From Paraburkholderia bryophila (lineage in GTDB: Bacteria > Pseudomonadota > Gammaproteobacteria > Burkholderiales > Burkholderiaceae): 64,000 bases of DNA. The DNA is taken from positions 1-64,000 of the forward strand of contig NZ_QLTK01000020.1 in the NCBI RefSeq assembly GCF_003269035.1. Reading direction: 5' to 3'. Position 1 is the stretch's first letter, and every line of letters begins with the position of its first letter. The translations under genes and the position numbers were made by a program. The notes under the pieces were generated by a model that did no database searches, had not been told where the DNA came from, and worked only from the letters and a program-made list of their open reading frames with translations. This document shows, one piece after another, positions 1 through 8,224 of this stretch.

Positions 1-69
1 ACCGTGAAACGACTCCACGCCGATGATAGTGCGGATTGCCCGTGTGAAAGTAGGTAATCGTCAGGCTCC
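1..69 (+). rRNA. rrf: 5S ribosomal RNA, 3' part (5' end outside window)
   Basis: The first 69 bases match the 3' half of a beta-proteobacterial 5S rRNA: the segment with the CCGATGATAGTG and GAAAGTAGGTAATCGTCAGG signatures, ending just before the terminator hairpin. The 5' half is cut by the window edge. The RNA is therefore the last gene of an rRNA operon running on the plus strand. The call rests on recognising the conserved 5S helices; the exact 3' base is uncertain by a few positions. Confidence 0.9.
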
Positions 70-80
70 CATGCAGAAAA

Positions 81-112
81 CAGAAACCCCACCCAGAAAG
101 GTGGGGTTTCTG
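81..112 (+). terminator. rRNA operon terminator, possibly bidirectional
   Basis: A perfect 13-bp stem (81-93 pairing with 100-112) with a 6-base loop follows the 5S rRNA by about a dozen bases. A short T-containing tract follows on the plus strand. On the minus strand the same stem is followed by TGTTTTCT, so it could also end the convergent AttH-like gene that stops at 193. Confidence 0.85.
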
Positions 113-192
113 TCGTTTACGGCCATGAATTCGCGAGCAGAAGGCAGTCGCATATACCGCCTACCGCTCCAAAACCGCCCCGATCGACGCTG

Positions 193-1401
193 CTACTCCC
201 TGCCAATCCGCAGCGCATCCGCATAACCCGTCAGTTCCAGATAGGCTCGTCCCACATCCGCGCCATCGCGGCTCACGTGCACCGCGCCTTCCCAGTACAC
301 CGCGCCCGTCGATTGACGGGAATCCAGTTCCTGGTCGTCCATGAGCGGATCGAGCCGCCATGTCAGCGGTCCCGTTTTAACCGACATCGAGACAGGATAC
401 GACGTGTTCGTCCGCGGCGAACGCCACGCGCGAATCGGTGTGAATTCGACTTCATCGGCGCTGAATTGCGTGACCTGACCATCGGATTTGCGCAGCGCCG
501 CGTGCGCCCACATGGCCTGTCCATCGCGACTACGCACCTTGAACGCCATCAAAGCCGAGCCGTCGGCGAGATTCGCACCCAGCCAATCCCATCCGACGGC
601 ATTTGCGTCGAGCAAGGTACTCGACCATTCGTGATCGAGCCACGCCATGCCTGTCACCGCAATGTCGCCGCGCGACGAACCGCCGGCGGCGACCGGCCGC
701 ACGACACTACCGCTCACGCGTAATTGAGGCTCGCTGTAGTAATAACTCGCCTGCTCGGGCCGCGGACCTTTGCGCGAATAGCCGCGCTCGCCCTGAACCA
801 ACGGCGCTTGAGAGGGCGTCAGCACGAGATGCAATGAGAAGCCGTTCGCGTCGGCAGTGACGTTGTAGCGACCGTTATCGGCGCGGACGATTTTCCAGGT
901 GTCGAGTTTGACGTCCGTATTAGCCGGCTTCGCATAGGCGAGCCCGAAACCTTCGCGCGCGATGCGCTGATCGTGCGCAAGATGGCCAAGAGCCGGATCG
1001 CTCAATGCAGCATGCGCGATGATCAACTGCGACGGCGCAAAGGCACTCGGATCGTCGCTGTCGTGTCCGGTCGCCGAGCGGAAAAAGGTGATCTGAAACC
1101 CGAGCGGATGATTATCGGGCGTGGTCAGCCAACCCGTCGCGTACCACCACTCGGTGCGAAACGCCGGGTGCGCGCCGCTGTCCTGCGGCAACGCGATCGC
1201 ATGGTCCGGCGTGACCGCGGCAAACTCGGGCGCGGCAGCGAAAGCGTTCGATGCAGTCAGCGCAACGACGCACAACAGCCCGAGCATTCGCTGTCGATTC
1301 ATCCCCTGCGCGCACGCGCCCGATCCATCGCAAGAGCGCGAGAGAGCGCGTGGCATGGCGCGCATCGCGTGGCGTATCCGCCTCAGCGGCAAAACCACCA
1401 T
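193..1401 (-). CDS. AttH-like lipocalin / carotenoid 1,2-hydratase-fold protein
   Basis: A 402-residue secreted or envelope protein of the CrtC/AttH lipocalin-like family, with a typical TEWWYATGWL motif near the start of the mature part and GMAWLDHEWSS in the middle. A signal-peptide-like segment (MNRQRMLGLLCVVALTA..., cleavage near SNAFA-A) begins at 1302. The start chosen here is ATG at 1401. It overlaps the stop of the upstream permease as TGATG and has a strong AAGGAGG ribosome site 6-7 bases away, whereas ATG 1302 has GGGG directly against it. It is the last gene of an ABC ATPase-permease-AttH operon, an arrangement known from att-type loci. The family is thought to handle a hydrophobic ligand; the substrate here is unknown. 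The 33-residue extension before the hydrophobic core is odd. Confidence 0.85.
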   Translation of the reverse strand: MVVLPLRRIRHAMRAMPRALSRSCDGSGACAQGMNRQRMLGLLCVVALTASNAFAAAPEFAAVTPDHAIALPQDSGAHPAFRTEWWYATGWLTTPDNHPLGFQITFFRSATGHDSDDPSAFAPSQLIIAHAALSDPALGHLAHDQRIAREGFGLAYAKPANTDVKLDTWKIVRADNGRYNVTADANGFSLHLVLTPSQAPLVQGERGYSRKGPRPEQASYYYSEPQLRVSGSVVRPVAAGGSSRGDIAVTGMAWLDHEWSSTLLDANAVGWDWLGANLADGSALMAFKVRSRDGQAMWAHAALRKSDGQVTQFSADEVEFTPIRAWRSPRTNTSYPVSMSVKTGPLTWRLDPLMDDQELDSRQSTGAVYWEGAVHVSRDGADVGRAYLELTGYADALRIGRE

Positions 1402-3971
1402 CACCAATCCTCCTTCACCGCACGCACCGCATTCACCGACACCGCGCCGCGTCCCGCGATCACCGCCGTCGAACACGAGGACACCAGCATGACCAGCGCG
1501 ACGGTCGCCAGCACCGTCCACGGCACATGCAGCGACATGGTCCAATGAAACGACTGCGGATTGACCACGAACACCAGAATCAGACTGATCGCAAAACCCA
1601 GTGTGAAACCCATGGCGATACCGCAAGCGGTGAGCATGCCGCCTTCGAGCGCGAGAATGCCCAGTACCTGCGACCGGGTCACGCCGACGTGCCGCAGCAT
1701 GCCGAACTCACGCGCCCGCGCGAGCGTCTGCGCGGAGAAGGTCGCTGCCACGCCGAACAGGCCGATCACGATCGCGACCGCCTCGAGAAGATACGTGACC
1801 GCGAAACTTCGATCGAAGATGACGAGCGTACGCGCGCGGATTTCTCCCGGTTGCGCAAGCTCCAGTGACGCGCCGAAGGGCAGAGCGCGCAGCCCTGCAA
1901 TCACGTGCTCAACCGCCTCCCTGGGTTGCACGGCGACCGCGACGTCGGTCGCGCTCGTGTCGCCGGTCAGGCGGCGATAGTCCGCGAGCCGTATCTGAAT
2001 CGCGCCGGTTTGCCGTACGTAGTCGCGCCATACGCCTGCCACCACGAACACCTGTGCCGTTTTGCCAAGCGGCAATCGCACCCGTTGTCCCAGCTTGTAG
2101 CCATACAGGTCGACCATGGCTTCGGATACCCAGATCGGCGTTTCATCCGCGTGCCAATCCGCGGGATGCAGCACCGCGCCCTTCATCTGCAGATTCGCGC
2201 CGGGATCGGCCGCGTCGATTTCGCGGGCAAGCATCACGACGTCCGGCCGTGCCGGGTCGAGCGTGAGATGCGCGGTACGGGAAAACGCGGCGGTCCGGAT
2301 GCCGGGCACGGCGGCCACCAGCGCCTGCTCATCCGGCCGCAACCCGCCCGTGTCGCCGTTCGGCGCGACCCGCACGTACAGATCCGCGGATAGCAGATGG
2401 ATCAGCCAGTCTTCGACGGAAATGCGGAAGCTCGCCACCATGATCGCCATCGCGACGATCAACGCAAAGCTCGACAACACGCCGCCCATGGCAATCGACG
2501 CATGGCCAGGCGCATTCGCGAGACGCGCCAGCGCCAGCGTACCGGCGGCCCCCGCGCGACCTCGTTTGCCGAACGCACGGCTAACGGCGCCGAACACCAG
2601 CGCGGTGACGCGTGGCATCAATGCAATGCCGCCGACCAGCAACAACGCGACCGCCAGATAGCCGCCGACCGGCGTATCGAACCACGGCGGCATCTGCGTG
2701 AGCACGGCGGCGGCCAACAGACACAGCAACGCGGGCCACGGCGTGGCGAGTCTCGCCAACGCGCCTTCTTCGGCGCCGGCCTTGAGCGCTGCGGCGGGTC
2801 GCGCGCGGGCCGCCTCCAATGCCGGCGCGAGGCTACCCAAGACCGACACGGCCATGCCGAGCGCCAGAAACACGGCGGTCGCCAACGGTTCGAAACCGAC
2901 TTGAGGCTGCACGCCGGGAAAATAGCCGCCGCCCAGATCGCTGCCGAAAAACCGCAGCGCGCCGCTCGCCAATGCATAGCCGAGCGCGAGTCCGGACAGC
3001 GCGCCGAGCAGGCCGAGCAGTGCGCCCTCAATCAGGATCTGACGCAGCAGTTGAGCGCGCGTCAGACCCAGCACACGCAACATGGCGAACTGCGCGCGCC
3101 GTCGCACGACGCTCAATGCCTGGGTCGAAAACACCAGAAACGCGCCGGTGAACAACGCGACCAGCGCAAGCACATTCATATTGATCCGGTAAGCGCGCGA
3201 CAGACGATCCGTGCGGCTTTCGGCATCGCGTGTTTCCGCGATCACCCAACGGCGGCCGAGCTGCGTCTGCAGCTCCTCTTTGAAGCGTTCGCGATTCACG
3301 CCACGCTCGAGTTGCACGTCGACGCGCGACAGCTTGCCGAGCTTGCCGAATTTCCACTGCGCCGCGGCGATGTCCATCACGGCGAGCCGCTGGCCCGGCC
3401 GTGTCCTGACCAGGCCACCCGCGACGCGAAAACGCACGATCGCCGTGCCGCTTTGCAGCGCGAGCAGATCGCCGGTTTTCACGTTGAGCCATTGTTGTGC
3501 GGCCGCGGAGAGGAATACTGTATCGGATGCGAGCGTATCGAACGGATGCGCGGTCGACGGCACGCCGATCAGATCCGGCGCGATCCGGCCGGCCTTGAAG
3601 ACGTCGATGCCGAGTAGCGGCAGGGCGGCGTTCTGGCCCGGCACGGTGACGTCGAGCGCCAGCACGGGACTGGCGAGCGCCACGCCGGGTTGGTCGGCGA
3701 GTTGCGGATAGATGGACTCGTCGAACCAGGCTTGCGCGCCGCGCACCTGCAAATCGGCCTCGCCGGAAAGGCTGCGGGCCGCCGCGGAGAATTCGTTGAA
3801 CGCCGCGCTGTTGATCAACTGCACCGCGTAACCCAGCGCCACGCCGAGCGCGATCGTTGCAATTGCAACCAGCGCGCGGCCACGACGACTGCGCCATTCC
3901 GCGCCTAACAACCAGCGCGCGAGCACGCGATGTCCTTGCATTCGCAACGATTGGTTCGAGTTAGCGGACAT
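1401..3971 (-). CDS. ABC transporter permease with two FtsX domains
   Basis: An 856-residue inner-membrane protein. An N-terminal membrane segment (about residues 34-54) is followed by a large periplasmic part, a first FtsX domain (about 265-390, three helices), a central hydrophobic stretch, a second periplasmic part and a second FtsX domain (about 720-850). This is the fused LolCE/MacB-like permease layout used for lipoprotein or hydrophobic-compound export rather than solute import. It starts with ATG three bases after the ATPase stop, so the two are translated together, and its own stop overlaps the start of the AttH-like gene. Transport of a lipid or lipoprotein cargo is inferred from family and context; no substrate is known. 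Confidence 0.88.
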   Translation of the reverse strand: MSANSNQSLRMQGHRVLARWLLGAEWRSRRGRALVAIATIALGVALGYAVQLINSAAFNEFSAAARSLSGEADLQVRGAQAWFDESIYPQLADQPGVALASPVLALDVTVPGQNAALPLLGIDVFKAGRIAPDLIGVPSTAHPFDTLASDTVFLSAAAQQWLNVKTGDLLALQSGTAIVRFRVAGGLVRTRPGQRLAVMDIAAAQWKFGKLGKLSRVDVQLERGVNRERFKEELQTQLGRRWVIAETRDAESRTDRLSRAYRINMNVLALVALFTGAFLVFSTQALSVVRRRAQFAMLRVLGLTRAQLLRQILIEGALLGLLGALSGLALGYALASGALRFFGSDLGGGYFPGVQPQVGFEPLATAVFLALGMAVSVLGSLAPALEAARARPAAALKAGAEEGALARLATPWPALLCLLAAAVLTQMPPWFDTPVGGYLAVALLLVGGIALMPRVTALVFGAVSRAFGKRGRAGAAGTLALARLANAPGHASIAMGGVLSSFALIVAMAIMVASFRISVEDWLIHLLSADLYVRVAPNGDTGGLRPDEQALVAAVPGIRTAAFSRTAHLTLDPARPDVVMLAREIDAADPGANLQMKGAVLHPADWHADETPIWVSEAMVDLYGYKLGQRVRLPLGKTAQVFVVAGVWRDYVRQTGAIQIRLADYRRLTGDTSATDVAVAVQPREAVEHVIAGLRALPFGASLELAQPGEIRARTLVIFDRSFAVTYLLEAVAIVIGLFGVAATFSAQTLARAREFGMLRHVGVTRSQVLGILALEGGMLTACGIAMGFTLGFAISLILVFVVNPQSFHWTMSLHVPWTVLATVALVMLVSSCSTAVIAGRGAVSVNAVRAVKEDW

Positions 3972-3974
3972 GGC

Positions 3975-4700
3975 TCAGGAGCGCGCCGGGACGCGAGCCT
4001 GGCCCGAGCTGCCACGCGCCGGCGCATCGCCCAACGCATGCAAGCCACCCTCGCTGAGAATCAGAATACGATCGGCCACCGCCGCCGCGGCCTCCGAGTG
4101 CGTGACCATGATGGTGGCCGCGCCGGTCGCCTTGCTTTGCGCGCGAAACAGACCGAGCACGTCGTGCGCGGTATCGGGGTCGAGGTTGCCGGTGGGTTCG
4201 TCGGCGAGAATCAGTTTCGGCCGATGCACGAGCGCGCGCGCAATAGCCACGCGCTGCAGTTCGCCGCCGGAGAGTTGCCTCGGAAAATCGTCGCCACGTC
4301 CGTCCAATCCGACTGCCGCGAGCATGTCGAGCGCGCCATCCGCGGGTAATTCGTTGAGTAACAACGGCAGCGCGACGTTCTGCGCCAGCGTCAGGTGCGG
4401 CAGCACGTGAAATGCCTGAAACACGAAGCCGAGTTTTTGCCGGCGCAGGCGGGTCGCCGCGTTGTCGTCGAGATGCGCAATAGGGCTGCCGTCGATGATC
4501 ACGTCGCCGCTATCCGCGCTGTCGAGGCCGGCAATCAGATTGAGCAGCGTCGATTTGCCGACGCCCGAGTCGCCCATGATCGCGACGAATTCACCGCGCC
4601 TCAGGATGAAGTCGAGTCGCGCCAGTACGACTCGACCGGCGCCATAGGTTTTGCTGAGGCCGCGGCATTCGAGTGCGGGCACGACGTCTTCATCAGGCAT
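3975..4700 (-). CDS. ABC transporter ATP-binding protein, LolD/MacB type
   Basis: A 241-residue nucleotide-binding subunit. Visible motifs are Walker A GDSGVGKS (about residue 43), Q-loop FVFQAFHVLPH, signature LSGGELQRV and Walker B LILADEPTGNLD followed by the H-loop VTHSE. The sequence around the signature is typical of the LolD/FtsE/MacB subfamily, which fits the FtsX permease encoded directly downstream. The start ATG at 4700 is preceded by a GGAAA ribosome site. It is the first gene of the three-gene operon. Confidence 0.92.
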   Translation of the reverse strand: MPDEDVVPALECRGLSKTYGAGRVVLARLDFILRRGEFVAIMGDSGVGKSTLLNLIAGLDSADSGDVIIDGSPIAHLDDNAATRLRRQKLGFVFQAFHVLPHLTLAQNVALPLLLNELPADGALDMLAAVGLDGRGDDFPRQLSGGELQRVAIARALVHRPKLILADEPTGNLDPDTAHDVLGLFRAQSKATGAATIMVTHSEAAAAVADRILILSEGGLHALGDAPARGSSGQARVPARS

Positions 4701-5397
4701 GCGGTTTCCGAAAGTGAGGCCGACGATCGATCAGGCGCGCGCATGACGCGCACCGATGGCGGATGTGGCTGAACGCCGCCGCCGAACCGCCGAAGTATAT
4801 TCGGCTTCTGTAAGCCGCGCAGTCCGCCGCCGCGATTGTCGAGGCTACGCCGAAGAAGCAAGGGTCAGCAGCGAGTGACGCCGTTTTCGAGCGCGTATCG
4901 ACGTTTCTCTAGAGTGCGGGATCAAAAAATATTTCGACTTCAACCCGCGCGAAATTTTTGCCAGCCATCCGAAAATGACCTCGGGAAGACCCTGGGACAC
5001 GGTGGCGGTTATTCCGGCGCATGCACCAAGCCGAGGCAGCCCCGCAAGAGTCTTCAACTAACGTTTAATTGCAGTCATTTGCCGGCAAAAATTGCGACCC
5101 GCACAACGCCAAACCGCCATTGTGCGTCTGCACATTTCTATCCATTTCGCAAGGCCATACGTGGCAATGGCGCATTGACTATGGCGTTACTGCATTGTTG
5201 CGCTGCAAAAGTATTCTTATCTTGGTAATCTCCCACCCTTGATCATTCGGCTGCGGGTAAACGTGAGGCGGGCACCCCCGTTTCCACGTCGATTTCAGCG
5301 AAATTCAGCCTACATATCCATTTCAATGCTTTCGTTCGTGAAGGCATTGACGCGGCGTTTTGTTTTCAAGTTTTCGACAGAGTTTTCGACAGAGCAC
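4701..5397. other. 697-bp intergenic region between divergent operons
   Basis: No gene supported. The region separates the ABC operon (minus) from the NuoM-like gene (plus) and becomes less GC-rich from about 4,890 on. No tRNA fold was seen. A possible sigma70 promoter is listed separately at 5195-5223. Confidence 0.6.
5195..5223 (+). promoter_or_regulatory. candidate sigma70 promoter for the NuoM-like gene
   Basis: TTGTTG (5195-5200) and TATCTT (5218-5223) are separated by exactly 17 bases in an otherwise AT-rich stretch, about 175 bases upstream of the chosen start. Each box has mismatches to consensus, so this is only a candidate. Confidence 0.3.
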
Positions 5398-6951
5398 ATG
5401 CCATTGCCTCTTCTTAGCCTACTCATCTGGATCCCTATTGTCGCTGGCCTGGTGGTCTTGCGCGCGGGATCCGACGCGGCACGTAGCCGCACCCGCTGGA
5501 TCGCGCTGGTTGGCGCGGTGGCGGGTTTCCTGCCGGTGATTCCGCTGGTCGCGAATTTCCGCAATGACGTGACGTCGATGCAGTTCGTCGAGAACGTTCA
5601 GTGGTCGCCGACCTTCGACATCGCGTGGCATGTGGGTGTCGACGGCATTTCGCTGTGGCTCGTCGCGCTGACGGCACTGACGACCATCATTATCGTGGTC
5701 GCTTCGTGGGAGTCGATCACCGAGCGCACCGCGCAGTACTTCGGCGCGTTCCTGATGCTGTCGGGTTTCATGCAGGGCGTGTTCACGTCGCTCGACGGCA
5801 TGCTGTTCTTCATCTCGTTCGAAGCGACGCTGATTCCGCTGTACCTGCTGATCGGCACGTGGGGCCAGGCGAACCGCCGCTACGCCGCGATCAAGTTCTT
5901 CTTCGTGTCGTTCCTCGGCTCGCTGCTGATGCTGATGTCGATGCTCTATCTATATAGCCAGACGCACAGCTTCGACCTCGCCCTGTGGCGCGAGACGCAT
6001 CTCGGCACGTGGCCGCAGGTGCTGATTTTCCTCGGCTTCCTCGCGGCATTCGGCGTGAAGGTGCCGATGTGGCCGCTGCATACGTGGCTGCCGGACGTTC
6101 ACCTGGATGGCCCAACCGGCGCCGCCGTGATGATCGGCATGCTGAAGCTGGGCGGCTACGGTCTGCTGCGTTTCGCGCTGCCGATCGCACCGCAGGCCAG
6201 CCACTTCTTCGCGCCGATGATGATCACGCTCTCGCTGATCGCGGTGATCTATTCGAGCCTGCTGGCGCTCGTGCAAACCGACATGCGCCGCCTGCTCGCG
6301 TATTCGACCATCTCGCACATGGGCCTCGTGACGCTCGGCCTGTTCGTCTTCAACCGTATCGGCCAGGCCGGCGCGATCGTGCAGATGCTGTCGTACGGCG
6401 TGGTGTCCGGCGCGATGCTGCTGTGTACGGGCATGTTGTACGACCGCACCAGGACCGCCTCGATCGCCGAATACGGCGGTGTCGCGAACACCATGCCGCG
6501 CTTCGCCGCGTTCGTGATGCTGTTCTCGATGGCCAACATCGGTCTGCCGGGCACGTCGGGTTTCGTCGGCGAGTTCATGGTACTGATGGGCGCGATCCGC
6601 TTCAATTTCTGGATCGGCGCGATGGCCGCTTCCACGCTGGTCCTGAGCGCGGCGTACACGCTGTGGATGTACAAGCGCGTGATCTTCGGCGCGATCGCCA
6701 ATGCGCGCGTCGCCAAACTCAAGGATCTGGGCAACCGCGAATTCATGTTGCTCGGCGCGATGGCGCTGCTGGTGCTGGTGATCGGCCTCAATCCGAAGCC
6801 CTTCACCGACGCGATCGATCCGTCGGTCGGCACGCTGCTGGCTCAATCGGAACGTTCGGTGCATCCGTCGGACTCCGCGCCTGATGGTGGCGAGCATCTG
6901 CAGGCAGCGGCGCCCGCGCCGGCTGCCGCAACGACCCGCACGCCGGGTTGA
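5398..6951 (+). CDS. Stand-alone NADH-quinone oxidoreductase subunit M-like protein
   Basis: A 517-residue polytopic membrane protein of the NuoM/MrpD antiporter family. The proton-channel residues expected of NuoM are visible: the glutamate in FISFEATLIPLY (E142) and the lysine in FGVKVPMWPLHTWLPDVH (K221), plus GFVGEFM near 380. Length matches full NuoM, with about 35 extra Ala/Pro-rich residues at the C-terminus. Start ATG 5398 begins a normal hydrophobic N-terminus; longer readings upstream lack NuoM similarity. No nuoL, nuoN or other complex I genes are adjacent, and cyoA follows 370 bases downstream on the same strand. It may be an orphan paralogue acting with another complex or as an antiporter. 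Confidence 0.85.
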   Translation: MPLPLLSLLIWIPIVAGLVVLRAGSDAARSRTRWIALVGAVAGFLPVIPLVANFRNDVTSMQFVENVQWSPTFDIAWHVGVDGISLWLVALTALTTIIIVVASWESITERTAQYFGAFLMLSGFMQGVFTSLDGMLFFISFEATLIPLYLLIGTWGQANRRYAAIKFFFVSFLGSLLMLMSMLYLYSQTHSFDLALWRETHLGTWPQVLIFLGFLAAFGVKVPMWPLHTWLPDVHLDGPTGAAVMIGMLKLGGYGLLRFALPIAPQASHFFAPMMITLSLIAVIYSSLLALVQTDMRRLLAYSTISHMGLVTLGLFVFNRIGQAGAIVQMLSYGVVSGAMLLCTGMLYDRTRTASIAEYGGVANTMPRFAAFVMLFSMANIGLPGTSGFVGEFMVLMGAIRFNFWIGAMAASTLVLSAAYTLWMYKRVIFGAIANARVAKLKDLGNREFMLLGAMALLVLVIGLNPKPFTDAIDPSVGTLLAQSERSVHPSDSAPDGGEHLQAAAPAPAAATTRTPG

Positions 6952-7321
6952 GGGGAATGAAGCATTTCGCTGCTGCAGCATCCGGAGCATGGGGCTGCAG
7001 TGTCGATCTGCTTTTTTCAGTCTGGCACAAGTCTCTTCGCATGCCTCTGACGCAGCGCAACCCTTCGGGTCGCCCTGCGTTTTATTGCTTGTTTGAAGGG
7101 ACTTTCGTGCTGTGACGGTTGTTTGAAGCTCGGCAAGAGAGCACGGCAAGTACTGATCCTCGCGCAGGCCTGCGGCAACGTGTCGCACAGTGCTGCGACG
7201 CAATAGATCGTTGCTAAATCGAGGCTTTATTAGCGCTTGACGTGCCCCTACTATGCGAGCGCTTACTAATGGAGAGCGGTCGAATGACGTTCGTTGAAGT
7301 CGTAAAAAAGAGGCAATGGAT
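6952..7321. other. 370-bp upstream region of the cyo operon
   Basis: No gene supported. The hexamer AGCGCT occurs at 7232-7237 and again at 7258-7263, close to the cyoA start; since it is its own reverse complement, the pair could be binding sites for a regulator. No convincing -35/-10 pair was found by eye. Confidence 0.45.
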
Positions 7322-8221
7322 ATGAAAGGAAAGACTCTGCGGGGGTCGATCGGTTTCCTGTCCACGAGCCTCGTGTTGTTGCTCTCGGGTTGCAGCAACC
7401 TCGATATTTTGAATCCGAAGGGGAGTGTGGGTCTGGCGGAACGCGAGCTGATCGCAACCTCCACCTGGGCCATGCTGATCGTCGTCATTCCGGTGATTGC
7501 GCTGACGTTGCTGTTCGCTTGGCGTTATCGCGCGTCGAACAGGAGCGCGGACTATCAACCGGGCTGGACCCATTCGACCGGTATTGAAATCGCCATCTGG
7601 ACGATTCCCACGCTGATCATTCTGTTCCTCGCCGTCCTGACGTGGAAGACCACGCACGAACTCGATCCGTACAAGCCGCTCGAGTCGCAGGTCAAGCCGA
7701 TCAACGTCGAAGTCGTCGCACTCGACTGGAAGTGGCTGTTCATCTATCCGGACCTCGGCATCGCGTCCGTGAACCAGTTGGCGATTCCGGTCGGCACGCC
7801 GGTGAACTTCGTGATCACGTCCGACACGGTGATGAACTCGTTCTTCATTCCGCAACTCGGCGGCCAGATCTACGCCATGGCCGGCATGCAAACGCGTCTG
7901 CATCTGATTGCGGACGAAGCCGGCAATTTCGCGGGCCAGTCGGCCAACTTCAGCGGCAAGGGCTTCTCGGACATGAAGTTCCGTACGCTCGCTTCGTCGC
8001 CGGAAGAGTTCAACGCGTGGGTCGCGAAGGTACGCGCTTCGTCGGACAACCTCAGCATGGACCGCTACCACACGGTATCGGCGCCGAGCGAGAAGGACCC
8101 GGTGCGCTACTTCTCGTCGGTCGATCCGAAGCTCTTTCACAACATCATTGCCCGATACAACAACGGTAACGTCATCGACAACATGAATGACGCTAACTGT
8201 GCGCCAAAGGGTAAGGGGTAA
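7322..8221 (+). CDS. cyoA: Cytochrome bo3 ubiquinol oxidase subunit II
   Basis: A 299-residue lipoprotein subunit of the terminal quinol oxidase. The signal peptide ends in the lipobox LLSGC, two transmembrane hairpin helices follow (about 45-65 and 85-105), and the rest is a periplasmic cupredoxin domain without the CuA ligand set, as expected for quinol oxidases. ATG 7322 is preferred to ATG 7316 because the AAGAGG ribosome site then sits 8 bases away; both are in frame. First gene of cyoABCD; three bases separate it from cyoB. Confidence 0.95.
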   Translation: MKGKTLRGSIGFLSTSLVLLLSGCSNLDILNPKGSVGLAERELIATSTWAMLIVVIPVIALTLLFAWRYRASNRSADYQPGWTHSTGIEIAIWTIPTLIILFLAVLTWKTTHELDPYKPLESQVKPINVEVVALDWKWLFIYPDLGIASVNQLAIPVGTPVNFVITSDTVMNSFFIPQLGGQIYAMAGMQTRLHLIADEAGNFAGQSANFSGKGFSDMKFRTLASSPEEFNAWVAKVRASSDNLSMDRYHTVSAPSEKDPVRYFSSVDPKLFHNIIARYNNGNVIDNMNDANCAPKGKG

Positions 8222-8224
8222 CGC

